The notes beneath the pieces are model-generated. The model saw nothing but the letters and a program-made list of their open reading frames with translations. It ran no database searches and was not told the origin of the DNA. 64,000 bases of DNA from Xanthomonas arboricola (GTDB lineage Bacteria; Pseudomonadota; Gammaproteobacteria; Xanthomonadales; Xanthomonadaceae): NCBI RefSeq assembly GCF_003353015.1, contig NZ_QREM01000008.1, positions 239,198 through 303,197 on the forward strand, read 5' to 3'. How positions within the stretch are numbered: the first letter of the stretch is position 1; each line of letters begins with the position of its first letter. This document shows positions 20,298 to 28,129 of the stretch, piece by piece. A program made the translations under genes and the position numbers.

Positions 20298-21310
20298 TGC
20301 AGGCCTCCCAGCCGCATGACAAACACGCCGCAGTCGTCGCGGCCCCGCGTGTAATCGCGCAGCAGCACCGCCGCAATCAGACGCGGATGGCGCGACAGTA
20401 GACCCGGATGATCGCGCAGGTTCCAGCGTGATTGCAGGCCATCGCTGTGCATGACCAGCAGCTTGCCGGCCGCGTCCGGAAAATCGAACGGTTGCGCCTT
20501 GCGGAACTGCACCCCGACGATGCCCGGATGCGAGGGCATGCCACGCACGCCGTCGCCATCGCACAGCGATGCGACGATATTGCCCACGCCGGCAAAGCGT
20601 ACCCGGCCGGTGCTGCTGTCGAATTGCATCACCGCCGCCGCGCCGCCGCGGGTGCCGGACATGCCGGCATGCAGCTGCGCGATGCGCTCGCCCGGCTCGC
20701 CGCTGGCCGTGGCTGCAGCGCGCGCGCCGGCGTCGGCAGCGTCGGCGGCGCCCGGACCATGACCCAGGCCATCGATCACGGTGACGGTCGCCCGCTGCTC
20801 GCCGATGGCCAGATGCCAGGCATCGCCGCATACCGTTTCGTTGTGCAGCGGCAGGCGGATGGCGCCGTACGCCAGGTCCAGGTCCAGGTCGGCGCGTTGC
20901 TGCGCAAACAGGCGTGCCATCACGACCGCGCCCTTGGCATCGGAATAGGCGTCCAGTACCTGCGCCTGGCGCTGGATCGCGCCCAGTCCGGTGCCCGGCG
21001 TCCCGGCGGTGGAATAGCCGTCGCGCAGGCCGTCCACGAGTGCGAAGCCGGGGCCGCCGTCGATGGCGCAGATCTCCACGCCCATGCCCTGGCGGCCGGC
21101 CACCGTGGCCAGCTGCAGGTAACCGCCATGTCCATGCTTGACCACGTTGGTGGCAAGCTCGGTGGCCACCAGCGCCACCCGCCCGCAGGCCGCCTCGTCG
21201 AAACCCAGTGCCTGTGCCAACCCGGCCGCCTCGCGACGCGCCTGCCCGACCTGGCTGGTTTCGTCGACGCGAAACGCGCGCGTGACCTCGCCGGCAAGCG
21301 TTACTTCCAT
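20294..21310 (-). CDS. ATPase-PP2C fusion, RsbW/RsbT-like plus RsbX-like phosphatase
   Basis: A 338-residue two-domain protein. Residues 1-140 form a GHKL ATPase of the anti-sigma kinase type (N-box VATELATNVVKHG, G1 IDGGPGFA, GTGLGAIQR). Residues about 145-338 form a SpoIIE/PP2C phosphatase with metal-ligand motifs CGDAW, VIDGLGHG, MHSDGLQ and RDDCGVFV. In Bacillus, RsbX resets the stressosome by dephosphorylating RsbS and RsbR; that role is inferred here from position. It overlaps rsbT by 10 bases and the next kinase by 4. The fusion of kinase-type and phosphatase domains is notable. Confidence 0.88.
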   Translation of the reverse strand: MEVTLAGEVTRAFRVDETSQVGQARREAAGLAQALGFDEAACGRVALVATELATNVVKHGHGGYLQLATVAGRQGMGVEICAIDGGPGFALVDGLRDGYSTAGTPGTGLGAIQRQAQVLDAYSDAKGAVVMARLFAQQRADLDLDLAYGAIRLPLHNETVCGDAWHLAIGEQRATVTVIDGLGHGPGAADAADAGARAAATASGEPGERIAQLHAGMSGTRGGAAAVMQFDSSTGRVRFAGVGNIVASLCDGDGVRGMPSHPGIVGVQFRKAQPFDFPDAAGKLLVMHSDGLQSRWNLRDHPGLLSRHPRLIAAVLLRDYTRGRDDCGVFVMRLGGLQ

Positions 21311-21696
21311 TTGGTGATGGTGATGCGCGTGCCCTTGCCGGCAGCGGTGTCCAGCACGAAATCGTCCACCAGCCGCCGGCTGCCGGACAGGCCCAGTCCC
21401 AGCCCGCTGCCGGAGGTCCAGCCATCGGTGAGCGCCAGGTCCAGGTCGGGTATGCCGGGGCCTTCGTCGCGGAAGGTCAGCTGCACGCCCTTGCGGATGC
21501 CGCTTTCCACCAGCGCCCAATCCATCTCGCCGCCGCCGCCATAGATCACGGTGTTGCGCGCCAGTTCGCTGGCTGCAGTGACCAGCTTGGTCTGGTCGAC
21601 CAGGCGCAGGCCGCACTGCACCACCAGCTTGCGCACCGTCTGCCGGGCCAGCACCACATCCTGTTCGGTGCGCACCGATTGCGAACCGGTGGTCAT
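21301..21696 (-). CDS. rsbT: RsbT-type switch serine kinase of the stressosome
   Basis: A 131-residue GHKL kinase of the RsbT family. The ATP site is complete: N-box AASELARNTVIYGGGG, G1 RDEGPGIPD and G2 GSGLGLGLSGSRRLVDDF. In the known system RsbT phosphorylates RsbS and RsbR under stress, leaves the complex and activates a partner. The ATG overlaps the rsbS stop (ATGA). With no RsbU or sigma-B nearby, the partner is probably the downstream phosphatase or kinases. Confidence 0.93.
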   Translation of the reverse strand: MTTGSQSVRTEQDVVLARQTVRKLVVQCGLRLVDQTKLVTAASELARNTVIYGGGGEMDWALVESGIRKGVQLTFRDEGPGIPDLDLALTDGWTSGSGLGLGLSGSRRLVDDFVLDTAAGKGTRITITKWK

Positions 21697-22055
21697 GACG
21701 TGCGATCAGGCTGCTGCAACAGGCGCATGCCGCGTTCGACATCGAGCGCGGTGCGCACCGATGGCAGGGTCAGCCCGAGCTCGACCAGCGTGATCGCCAC
21801 GGCCGGCTGCATGCCCACCACCACGGTCCTGGCATCCATGATCGCCGCCAGCCCGGAAATGGTGCTGATCATGCGGCCGATGAACGAGTCGACGATGTCC
21901 AGTGCGGAAATGTCGATCAGCACGCCGCGCGCGGAGGTGGCGCTGATCCTTTCCGACAGGTCTTCCTGCAGCGTCATCGCCAACTGGTCGTGCATGTCCA
22001 CCTGGATGGTGACCAGCAGCAGGTCGCCCATCCGCAGGATCGGGATGCGCTCCAT
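21693..22055 (-). CDS. rsbS: RsbS-type STAS core protein of the stressosome
   Basis: A 120-residue single STAS domain. The phosphorylatable serine of Bacillus RsbS (Ser59, VDSF/IDSF motif) is conserved as Ser57 in ALDIVDSFIGR. PILRMGDLLLVTIQVDM and GMQPAVAITLVELG are also close to RsbS. It builds the stressosome core with RsbR and holds RsbT. It starts one base after rsbR ends. Confidence 0.94.
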   Translation of the reverse strand: MERIPILRMGDLLLVTIQVDMHDQLAMTLQEDLSERISATSARGVLIDISALDIVDSFIGRMISTISGLAAIMDARTVVVGMQPAVAITLVELGLTLPSVRTALDVERGMRLLQQPDRTS

Positions 22056-22056
22056 G

Positions 22057-22899
22057 TCAGCCCGCCTTGGTCACGGTCATGCCGATGCGCTTGAGCGCCA
22101 GCGCCAGCGCATCGGACAGGTTGGCCTTGGTGACGATGCCCTGCAGGTCCAGCCCCAGGTGCACGATGGTCTGCGCGATCTGCGGGCGCACGCCGCTGAT
22201 GATGGCATCGGCGCCCATCAGGCGGATCGCGGTGACGGTCTTGAGCAGGTGCTGCGCGACCAGGGTGTCCACCGTGGGCACGCCGGTGATGTCGATGATG
22301 GCGATTTCCGAGCCGGTATCGACGATGCGCTGCAGCAGCGACTCCATCACCACCTGGGTGCGCTGTGAATCCAGCGTGCCGATCATCGGCAGTGCCAATA
22401 CACCGTCCCACAGTTTGACCACCGGGGTGGACAGCTCCAGCATTTCTTCCTGCTGGCGCACGATGATGTCTTCGCGGGTCTTCTGGAACGCCTTGACGGT
22501 GTACAGGCCCAGGCGATCCAGCAGCTCGGACAGCGCCCACAGCTGCTGGCCCAGATCCTCCGGCGCATCGGCATACTCGCGCTGCACCAGCGCAAACAGC
22601 ACGCGCTTGAGCGAGAAGATGAAGTTGGCGGTTTCCTGCGAATCGAAGCCACGGGTGGCGCGGTCGCGCGACAGGGTTTCCAGGAAGCGACGCACCTCGC
22701 TCCAGTCGGCGCTGTCCAGGCTGCTGCCGCCGTCCTTCAGCGAGGCGACCAGCAGATGCAGGAAGTCCGCACTCTGGGTTTCGATGTCCTGCCGGGAAAT
22801 CCGTCCATCGCTGCCCAGGCTGGAGCCCAGCCATGCCGCCAACAACGCAGCTTCCTGGCCACGAATTGCGTCGATCGAGCGCTGCTGCAATGCCACCAT
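22057..22899 (-). CDS. rsbR: RsbR-type stressosome sensor/scaffold with C-terminal STAS
   Basis: A 280-residue co-antagonist. The N-terminal helical domain (about 1-140, RsbRD_N-like) is the presumed sensor and protrudes from the stressosome. The linker and STAS domain occupy about 150-275. The two phosphorylation sites of Bacillus RsbRA map to Ser178 (GTLDSQR, Thr in Bacillus) and Thr212 (PTVDTLVAQH). The ATG at 22899 follows a GGCGGG-like site; an in-frame TTG five codons earlier has no site. It is the first gene of the operon, after an 801-base gap. Confidence 0.92.
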   Translation of the reverse strand: MVALQQRSIDAIRGQEAALLAAWLGSSLGSDGRISRQDIETQSADFLHLLVASLKDGGSSLDSADWSEVRRFLETLSRDRATRGFDSQETANFIFSLKRVLFALVQREYADAPEDLGQQLWALSELLDRLGLYTVKAFQKTREDIIVRQQEEMLELSTPVVKLWDGVLALPMIGTLDSQRTQVVMESLLQRIVDTGSEIAIIDITGVPTVDTLVAQHLLKTVTAIRLMGADAIISGVRPQIAQTIVHLGLDLQGIVTKANLSDALALALKRIGMTVTKAG

Positions 22900-23700
22900 G
22901 AGATCACCCGCCAAGAGTTAGAAGAGAGAAGGCTGGGCATGCGGGGCGATTGCGCCCCCCTTGTCTGGCGCGGCGCCCCCACGCCGAAGCGCTGCAGAGT
23001 AAAGCAATTCAGTTTCGGCAACCAGCGACGAACCTGTAGCGGTCAGAGGAACGTCCGTACGGAGTTTGACATTGCGGCGCACGCGGCGAACGTGAGCGCG
23101 ACCACGCCTGGGCAGATGCGCTTGCCGCCGGCCCGCCATCCTGCTCTCGGGCTTGACGGCGCCGGTTACAGACTGCCGCCGCACCGGCCGTGATGCGGTC
23201 ACCGACCGCTGCGCAACGGTGGCCCGACTTGCGGGAAAACCGCCTGACACCGGCCCGGACCGATCGCGACGCCCATCCCATGGCGGCGGACGCGCTCGAT
23301 GTGCCGGCAGGCCGGTTTGCCCACGCCCGGCGCCGCATGCACGCGCCGGGTCACGCCGCTGCGGCGTCGGTCTGCGGTGCGTACCGAGGGCATCGCCTGC
23401 CGATCGGCAATAGCAATACCGGGAGCGTGGTGAAGCATCCGGGCGGGACCGTGTGGCGGCATGGATGCCGCTCAAGGTCCCACGCCGGCACCCGCGCAAG
23501 CACCACCGATTGCTATCGGTTGCGGAAAAAAAATGAGAAAACCCAGGTGGGCTGCACGTTCTTCCGAGCGTCACCATTCCTGGCGACATACCAGCAGTTG
23601 GCACGCAAACCACGCATGCCAATCCCGAATGCCCGATCCCCGATCGCGGCGGCAGCGGCGACCGCATCAGCAGCCGCTGCGCGCGAGCTTGCTCGCCGCC
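22900..23700. other. Long intergenic region upstream of rsbR, 801 bases
   Basis: No recognisable gene. It holds a 10-base palindrome TCCGTACGGA (23054-23063), an inverted repeat ACCGAT-TGCT-ATCGGT (23505-23520) next to an A-tract, and a degenerate C-rich heptamer cluster (23624-23645). The rsbR promoter should lie in the left part on the minus strand, but I cannot place it. Open frames here lack coding character. Confidence 0.5.
23624..23645. repeat. Degenerate heptamer cluster (three C-run units)
   Basis: Three units close to CCCGAAT/GCCCGAT/CCCCGAT, a diverged member of the CCCGATT family, lying 56 bases downstream of the TPR-protein stop on the minus strand. Confidence 0.6.
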
Positions 23701-26025
23701 CTACAGCCCGTAGCGCTCCACCGCCTCCAGGTGCGGGCGCGGATCCTGGTCGCAGGCCTCGGCCAGGCGCAGCCAGCACATCGGGTGCGCCCACTGCGCG
23801 GTGGCGGCCAGCAGGACGCGATGCAGTTCCAGCGGCGCCGCCGCTTCCGGCAGCGCCACGGTGAACAGCACGCCCGGCAGACCCGTGCCTGCATCTTCCG
23901 GGTCGAATGCGTCCGCGTGTGCCGGATCGACCACGCGGTAATCGTCGCGGCTGTGCAACCACAGCTTCCAGCCGCGCGCTTCGATGTCCTGCCGCAAGGC
24001 CTCGATCGCCTGCTCGCCAGGATGCACGCCATCCACCAGCCAGCTGCTGCCGTAACCACCCGCCTCCAGCACATGCACCTGCGCATAGGTCGGCACGAAC
24101 CGCTCGCGCTCGGCCTCGTCGTCCGGTGGCGGATACAGCAACTCCGCATCGAAGACCACCCAGTCGCCGACATGCTGGCGCCGATGCGCCGGTGCATTTT
24201 CGACGATACGCGCGGTGACCGGGCCGGTGCGCCGTGCGTAGTACTCGGCTGCCTCACCGTCGTCCACGCAACGCACGATCACCCAGCCCCAGGTTTCTTC
24301 GACCACGCCACGGGTGCCGCTCAGCTCCATGCCGAGCGCCAGCGCCGAGGCGCGCACCGCGTCCCACTGCTGCGCCGCACTGGCCGCGGTCATCCGATCC
24401 CAATGCGCCGAGCGCGGCTCTTCCATCAACTCGGTCAGCTGGCGATACACCTCGGCAGCCTCGGCGAAGCGGCCGGTGTCGAGATACATGCGCGCCAGCA
24501 AGCCGCGCGCGCCATGCGAACCGGGCGACAATTCCAGCAGCGCGGTGCAGGCCTGCTCCAGCGCCGGCCAATCGGCCAGCCGCTGGGCCAGCTGCGCCTC
24601 GCACCACAGCGCCGCCACCGGCACCAGCGGGCGATACAGCTGCGCCAGCCGGCGCAGGCCGGCTTCGTCGCCACCGCCCAGCAACAGGTTCATCAGCCGG
24701 AAGGTCGGGCTGGTTTCGCGGTCGGCATGCCGCTGCACGAATGCCCACAGCAGCGCGATCGCCTCGTCGTCGGCCGCACACGCGCTCAATGCCGACGCCG
24801 TGGTGTCCACCAACTCGGCGTCGTCCGGTCGCTCGGCCACTGCCTGCAGCAACCACTGCGCCTCGCGCTCGGGATTCCGTGCCACGTCTTCGGCCTGCGC
24901 ATCCAGCCACTGCAGCAACTGCCCGGCCGGCACCGGTGCCGGCTCGCCCGCCGGTGCGGTCTCGATGCGCTCGGCCAGGCCGTCCAGCAGTTGGGTGGCG
25001 CCACGGTCCTGGCGCAGCTTGGGCACATGCGCGCGCGCAAGCGCCAGGTGCCGGCGTGCCGTCCACACCGCACCACGCTGCAACGCCAGCTCTATCGCCA
25101 TCTCGGCCGCGTCGATCAGGATGCGGTGCGCGCCGACCTGCGCGTAATGATCGAGCATCACCTGCAGGCGGCTGCCCAGATCCCAGGTGTTGCGCTCGGG
25201 CTGGCGCGATACCAGCACCACCACCGCACGCAACCAGTGCAGGCGGTAGCGCGGCGCCACCTCGCGCCACGGCAGGAAGGCCTCCAGTGCTTCGTCGTCG
25301 CGATTCAACAGCGCCAGGGCACGGGCTTTCTGCAGGCGCCGCGGCTGACTGCAGTTGGCCCATTCGGCCCCCTCGCGCGCGGCCTCGCGTTCGCGCTGCT
25401 CGATCAGCGCCAGCGCCTCCTGCGCGCGGCCCAGCGAGAGCAGGATCGAGATGCGCATGTCCGGCACGCCGTCGTAGATCTGGCCGCCGTGCGCAACGAT
25501 GGTCTGCGACTGCTGGTCCAGGTAACTCAATGCCGCCTCGCCGCGTCCATCGTCGAGCAGGGCATCGGCTTTTTCGCAGCTCAGGCACTGGTAGCACGAC
25601 CAGCTCGGATCGATGCGGCCCAGCGTCTCCTCGCACACCTCGATGCGTTCTTCCACCCAGCCCGGACCGTCGATGTTGGCGTAGCAGGCGGCCAGATCCT
25701 GGGTCACGCACACCGACTGCGGGCACTCCACCGCATCGGCGCGGTGCGCGCGTTCGAAGAGCGTCACTGCATCGCTGAGCGCACGCTCGCCTTCGCACAG
25801 GTTGCCGACCCGGTTGCGCATTTCCCAATGCCCGACGAACACCTCCAGCCACGGATTGGCCAGCGTCTTGCCCAGCGCACGCGCCTCGGGCAGCAGTGCT
25901 TCGGCGCGTTCGATCTGCAGGTCGCAGATATGGTCGGTCAGGCGGGTCAGCAGCTGCGCATTCTGCGGCTGCCCGGCTTCGCCCAGATCCTCCTGCAGCT
26001 TCTCCACCCAGTTCCAGATTTCCAT
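23701..26025 (-). CDS. Large TPR-like protein paired with an HSP90-family protein
   Basis: A 774-residue soluble protein, mostly helical repeats resembling TPR from about 30 to 560 (for example FAEAAEVYRQLTELMEE, HGARGLLARMYLDTGRF), then a mixed alpha/beta C-terminal region from about 575. The N-terminal part has a cysteine cluster: C101, C106, C114, C131 and a CYQCLSC triplet at 144-150, suggesting metal or redox chemistry. It starts 24 bases after the HSP90-family gene, so the two are co-transcribed. TPR proteins are the classic partners of eukaryotic Hsp90; a co-chaperone or client-selection role is inference. I do not recognise a named family. Confidence 0.8.
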   Translation of the reverse strand: MEIWNWVEKLQEDLGEAGQPQNAQLLTRLTDHICDLQIERAEALLPEARALGKTLANPWLEVFVGHWEMRNRVGNLCEGERALSDAVTLFERAHRADAVECPQSVCVTQDLAACYANIDGPGWVEERIEVCEETLGRIDPSWSCYQCLSCEKADALLDDGRGEAALSYLDQQSQTIVAHGGQIYDGVPDMRISILLSLGRAQEALALIEQREREAAREGAEWANCSQPRRLQKARALALLNRDDEALEAFLPWREVAPRYRLHWLRAVVVLVSRQPERNTWDLGSRLQVMLDHYAQVGAHRILIDAAEMAIELALQRGAVWTARRHLALARAHVPKLRQDRGATQLLDGLAERIETAPAGEPAPVPAGQLLQWLDAQAEDVARNPEREAQWLLQAVAERPDDAELVDTTASALSACAADDEAIALLWAFVQRHADRETSPTFRLMNLLLGGGDEAGLRRLAQLYRPLVPVAALWCEAQLAQRLADWPALEQACTALLELSPGSHGARGLLARMYLDTGRFAEAAEVYRQLTELMEEPRSAHWDRMTAASAAQQWDAVRASALALGMELSGTRGVVEETWGWVIVRCVDDGEAAEYYARRTGPVTARIVENAPAHRRQHVGDWVVFDAELLYPPPDDEAERERFVPTYAQVHVLEAGGYGSSWLVDGVHPGEQAIEALRQDIEARGWKLWLHSRDDYRVVDPAHADAFDPEDAGTGLPGVLFTVALPEAAAPLELHRVLLAATAQWAHPMCWLRLAEACDQDPRPHLEAVERYGL

Positions 26026-26049
26026 CGTCTCGCTCCTTCGATGCGGCGC

Positions 26050-27918
26050 TCAGCGCGCCAGCAATTGGGTCACGGCCTGGGCGAGATCGCCGAAGGCCCG
26101 ATTCAGATCCGATCCACCCGCTGCGTCGGCACCGGGCTGCGGCTGGCTGCGCCCCTGCGCCGACACGATCACCTTGAGCGAGCGCAGCAGCCGCGCCGCC
26201 ACCGCTGCCTGCGGATTACCGGCGCGCTGCGCCGCCAGCAACGCCTGCAAGGCCGCGTTGTCGAGATTCAGATACAACCGTTGGGTCTGCCGCGCCTGGA
26301 TCCCCGCCGTGAACTGCCGGGCCAGCCGCAACGCAGCGGTGGACACGCGCTTGTCGTTCTCGTCCTGCTCCAGCCGGCGCTTGAGTTCGGCCTCGCGGTC
26401 GGGCACCACCACCAACGGCAGTGCCTCCGGGCTGAAACGCGCCGGCACCAATGCTTCGCCATCGCCCAGGTGCTGTTCCAGCCAGGCCAGTTCGTCGGCC
26501 GGCAGCGTGTCCAGCTGGAACAACTGCCGGTTGCCCTGCTCGGTACCCAGCTCGACCAGACGCACGCCCTTGGCCTGCGCCCAGCGGCGCAGGAACGGCA
26601 CCACCGCATAGCGGTTTCCGTAGGCCACCGGCACGCCCATCGCGCGGAACAGCATTTCCTCGAAGCCGCTGTCGCTGTCCAGGATCACATGTACCGCGCC
26701 GCGTGCCGGCAATTGCTGTGCGGGCAGGTCGCCCTGCGAGGTCGGCACCCGCACGTGTTCCATCAGCAGCGCGAACAAACGCTCGTCGCACAGCGCCGCG
26801 CCCAGCAATGCCTCGTTGTGGCGCAGCAGGATGCGTCGCCAGGCTTCCGGCTGCTGACGCGCCACATCGGCCAGGCCCTGCACCAGCGCTTCGGACAGCG
26901 CGTGCTGCACCGCCGTGTAGGTGGCATCGCGTTGCAGATCCTCGCGGCTGGCGGTGGGCGTCAGGCGATTGGACTCGATCACGCCGCCGATAAAGCCCGC
27001 CCACGGCGGCAATAGTTCGCGTGCGTTGTCGTCCAGCAGCATGCCGCGCAGGAACACCGACAGGTTGCGGTTGTCGCTGGTGCCGTAAGTGGCCCCGTCC
27101 TGCACCCACAGCAGGCCGACCGCGTCGCTGCCCTCTTCCGCGCGCACCGGCATGCAGCACAAGGGCTCGAAGTTGCGCTCGAAACGCGCGGCAAACTCGC
27201 GTTGGCGCCGCCAGGCCTGCACCGGATGCAACGGCAGCGCATCGTGCATGCGCCACGGCGGCGGTTCGGGATTGATCGCCTGGGTATCGCCGCCGATCCA
27301 GATCGGCTCGCGCAACAGCGCGCAATAACGCGACAGGATCTCGCGCAGCCGTGCGTCCTGGGCCAACGGCAGATAGTCCTCGTGCAGTTCCAGCACCACT
27401 TCGGTGCCGACCTGCGCGCGTGCCGGGACCGGGCTCACCGTGTACTGCTCGGCATTGCTGGAGATGTAGCAATGCCCCAGCGTCGGGCTCTGGTAGGAGG
27501 TGGTGCGCACGGTGACGCGGCGCGCCAGCACGAAGGCCGACAAAAAGCCCAGCCCGAACATGCCGATCAGGCCGCTGTCCTCATGCCCGCCCTGACGCAG
27601 GCCGCGCGTATACCCCACGCCGACCGTGGCCAGGTAATCGTGGATTTCCTGCTGGGTCAGCCCGGCGCCGGTATCGATGATGCGCACGATGCCCTGGGCC
27701 GCGTCGGCATGCACCTCGATGCGCGATTGGCCTTGCCAGTCGGGTTGTTCCAGACGGCGACGCAGGATCGAGTCGTGCGCGTTCTGCACCAGCTCGCGCA
27801 GCGCGACCACCGGCGTGGAATACAGATGCTTGCTGAGCACGGACATCAGTCCGTTGAGATCGACGCCTGCACGGCGGATCTGGGAGGCGTCCGTCGCCTC
27901 GGAAGTGTGATCTTGCAT
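26050..27918 (-). CDS. HSP90-family ATPase (HtpG paralogue)
   Basis: A 622-residue HSP90-family chaperone. The GHKL ATP site is intact: LRELVQNAHDSI (N-box), IDTGAGLTQQEI and GLIGMFGLGFLSAF. The middle domain carries the ATPase arginine in TASREDLQRD (SRExLQ in HtpG). A C-terminal domain resembling the HtpG dimerisation region covers about 520-622. It diverges clearly from canonical HtpG. The start at MQDHTS is preceded by non-coding frame. The first gene of a two-gene operon with the TPR-like protein; specialised client folding is likely but the client is unknown. Confidence 0.88.
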   Translation of the reverse strand: MQDHTSEATDASQIRRAGVDLNGLMSVLSKHLYSTPVVALRELVQNAHDSILRRRLEQPDWQGQSRIEVHADAAQGIVRIIDTGAGLTQQEIHDYLATVGVGYTRGLRQGGHEDSGLIGMFGLGFLSAFVLARRVTVRTTSYQSPTLGHCYISSNAEQYTVSPVPARAQVGTEVVLELHEDYLPLAQDARLREILSRYCALLREPIWIGGDTQAINPEPPPWRMHDALPLHPVQAWRRQREFAARFERNFEPLCCMPVRAEEGSDAVGLLWVQDGATYGTSDNRNLSVFLRGMLLDDNARELLPPWAGFIGGVIESNRLTPTASREDLQRDATYTAVQHALSEALVQGLADVARQQPEAWRRILLRHNEALLGAALCDERLFALLMEHVRVPTSQGDLPAQQLPARGAVHVILDSDSGFEEMLFRAMGVPVAYGNRYAVVPFLRRWAQAKGVRLVELGTEQGNRQLFQLDTLPADELAWLEQHLGDGEALVPARFSPEALPLVVVPDREAELKRRLEQDENDKRVSTAALRLARQFTAGIQARQTQRLYLNLDNAALQALLAAQRAGNPQAAVAARLLRSLKVIVSAQGRSQPQPGADAAGGSDLNRAFGDLAQAVTQLLAR

Positions 27919-28129
27919 GATCGTTGGTCGTTTCCTTGGCAGCCACGCCCATCCTCGGACGCGCCTTCCTGGGTGGCAGTGCGAGCCGAACAGGATAGCC
28001 GCAAGCCACGCTGCACGCACGCACGTCACACTCTGGCGGCGTCCCGGCACGTGGCTGACCGCCCACGCACGCCACGTCGGAAACGACACGCCACGGCCTG
28101 CGTCGACGCAGGCCGTGGCGCACACCGGC

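Noticed and set aside
22918-23667. A 249-codon minus-strand frame upstream of rsbR
   Set aside because: Arg/Ala/Pro-rich without motifs, overlaps the A-tract and palindromes, and no ribosome binding site is seen.
23461-27015. A 1184-codon plus-strand open frame opposite the TPR and HSP90 genes
   Set aside because: Composition rich in Arg, Gln, His and Ala without motifs, and the opposite strand encodes recognisable domains. Antisense artefact.
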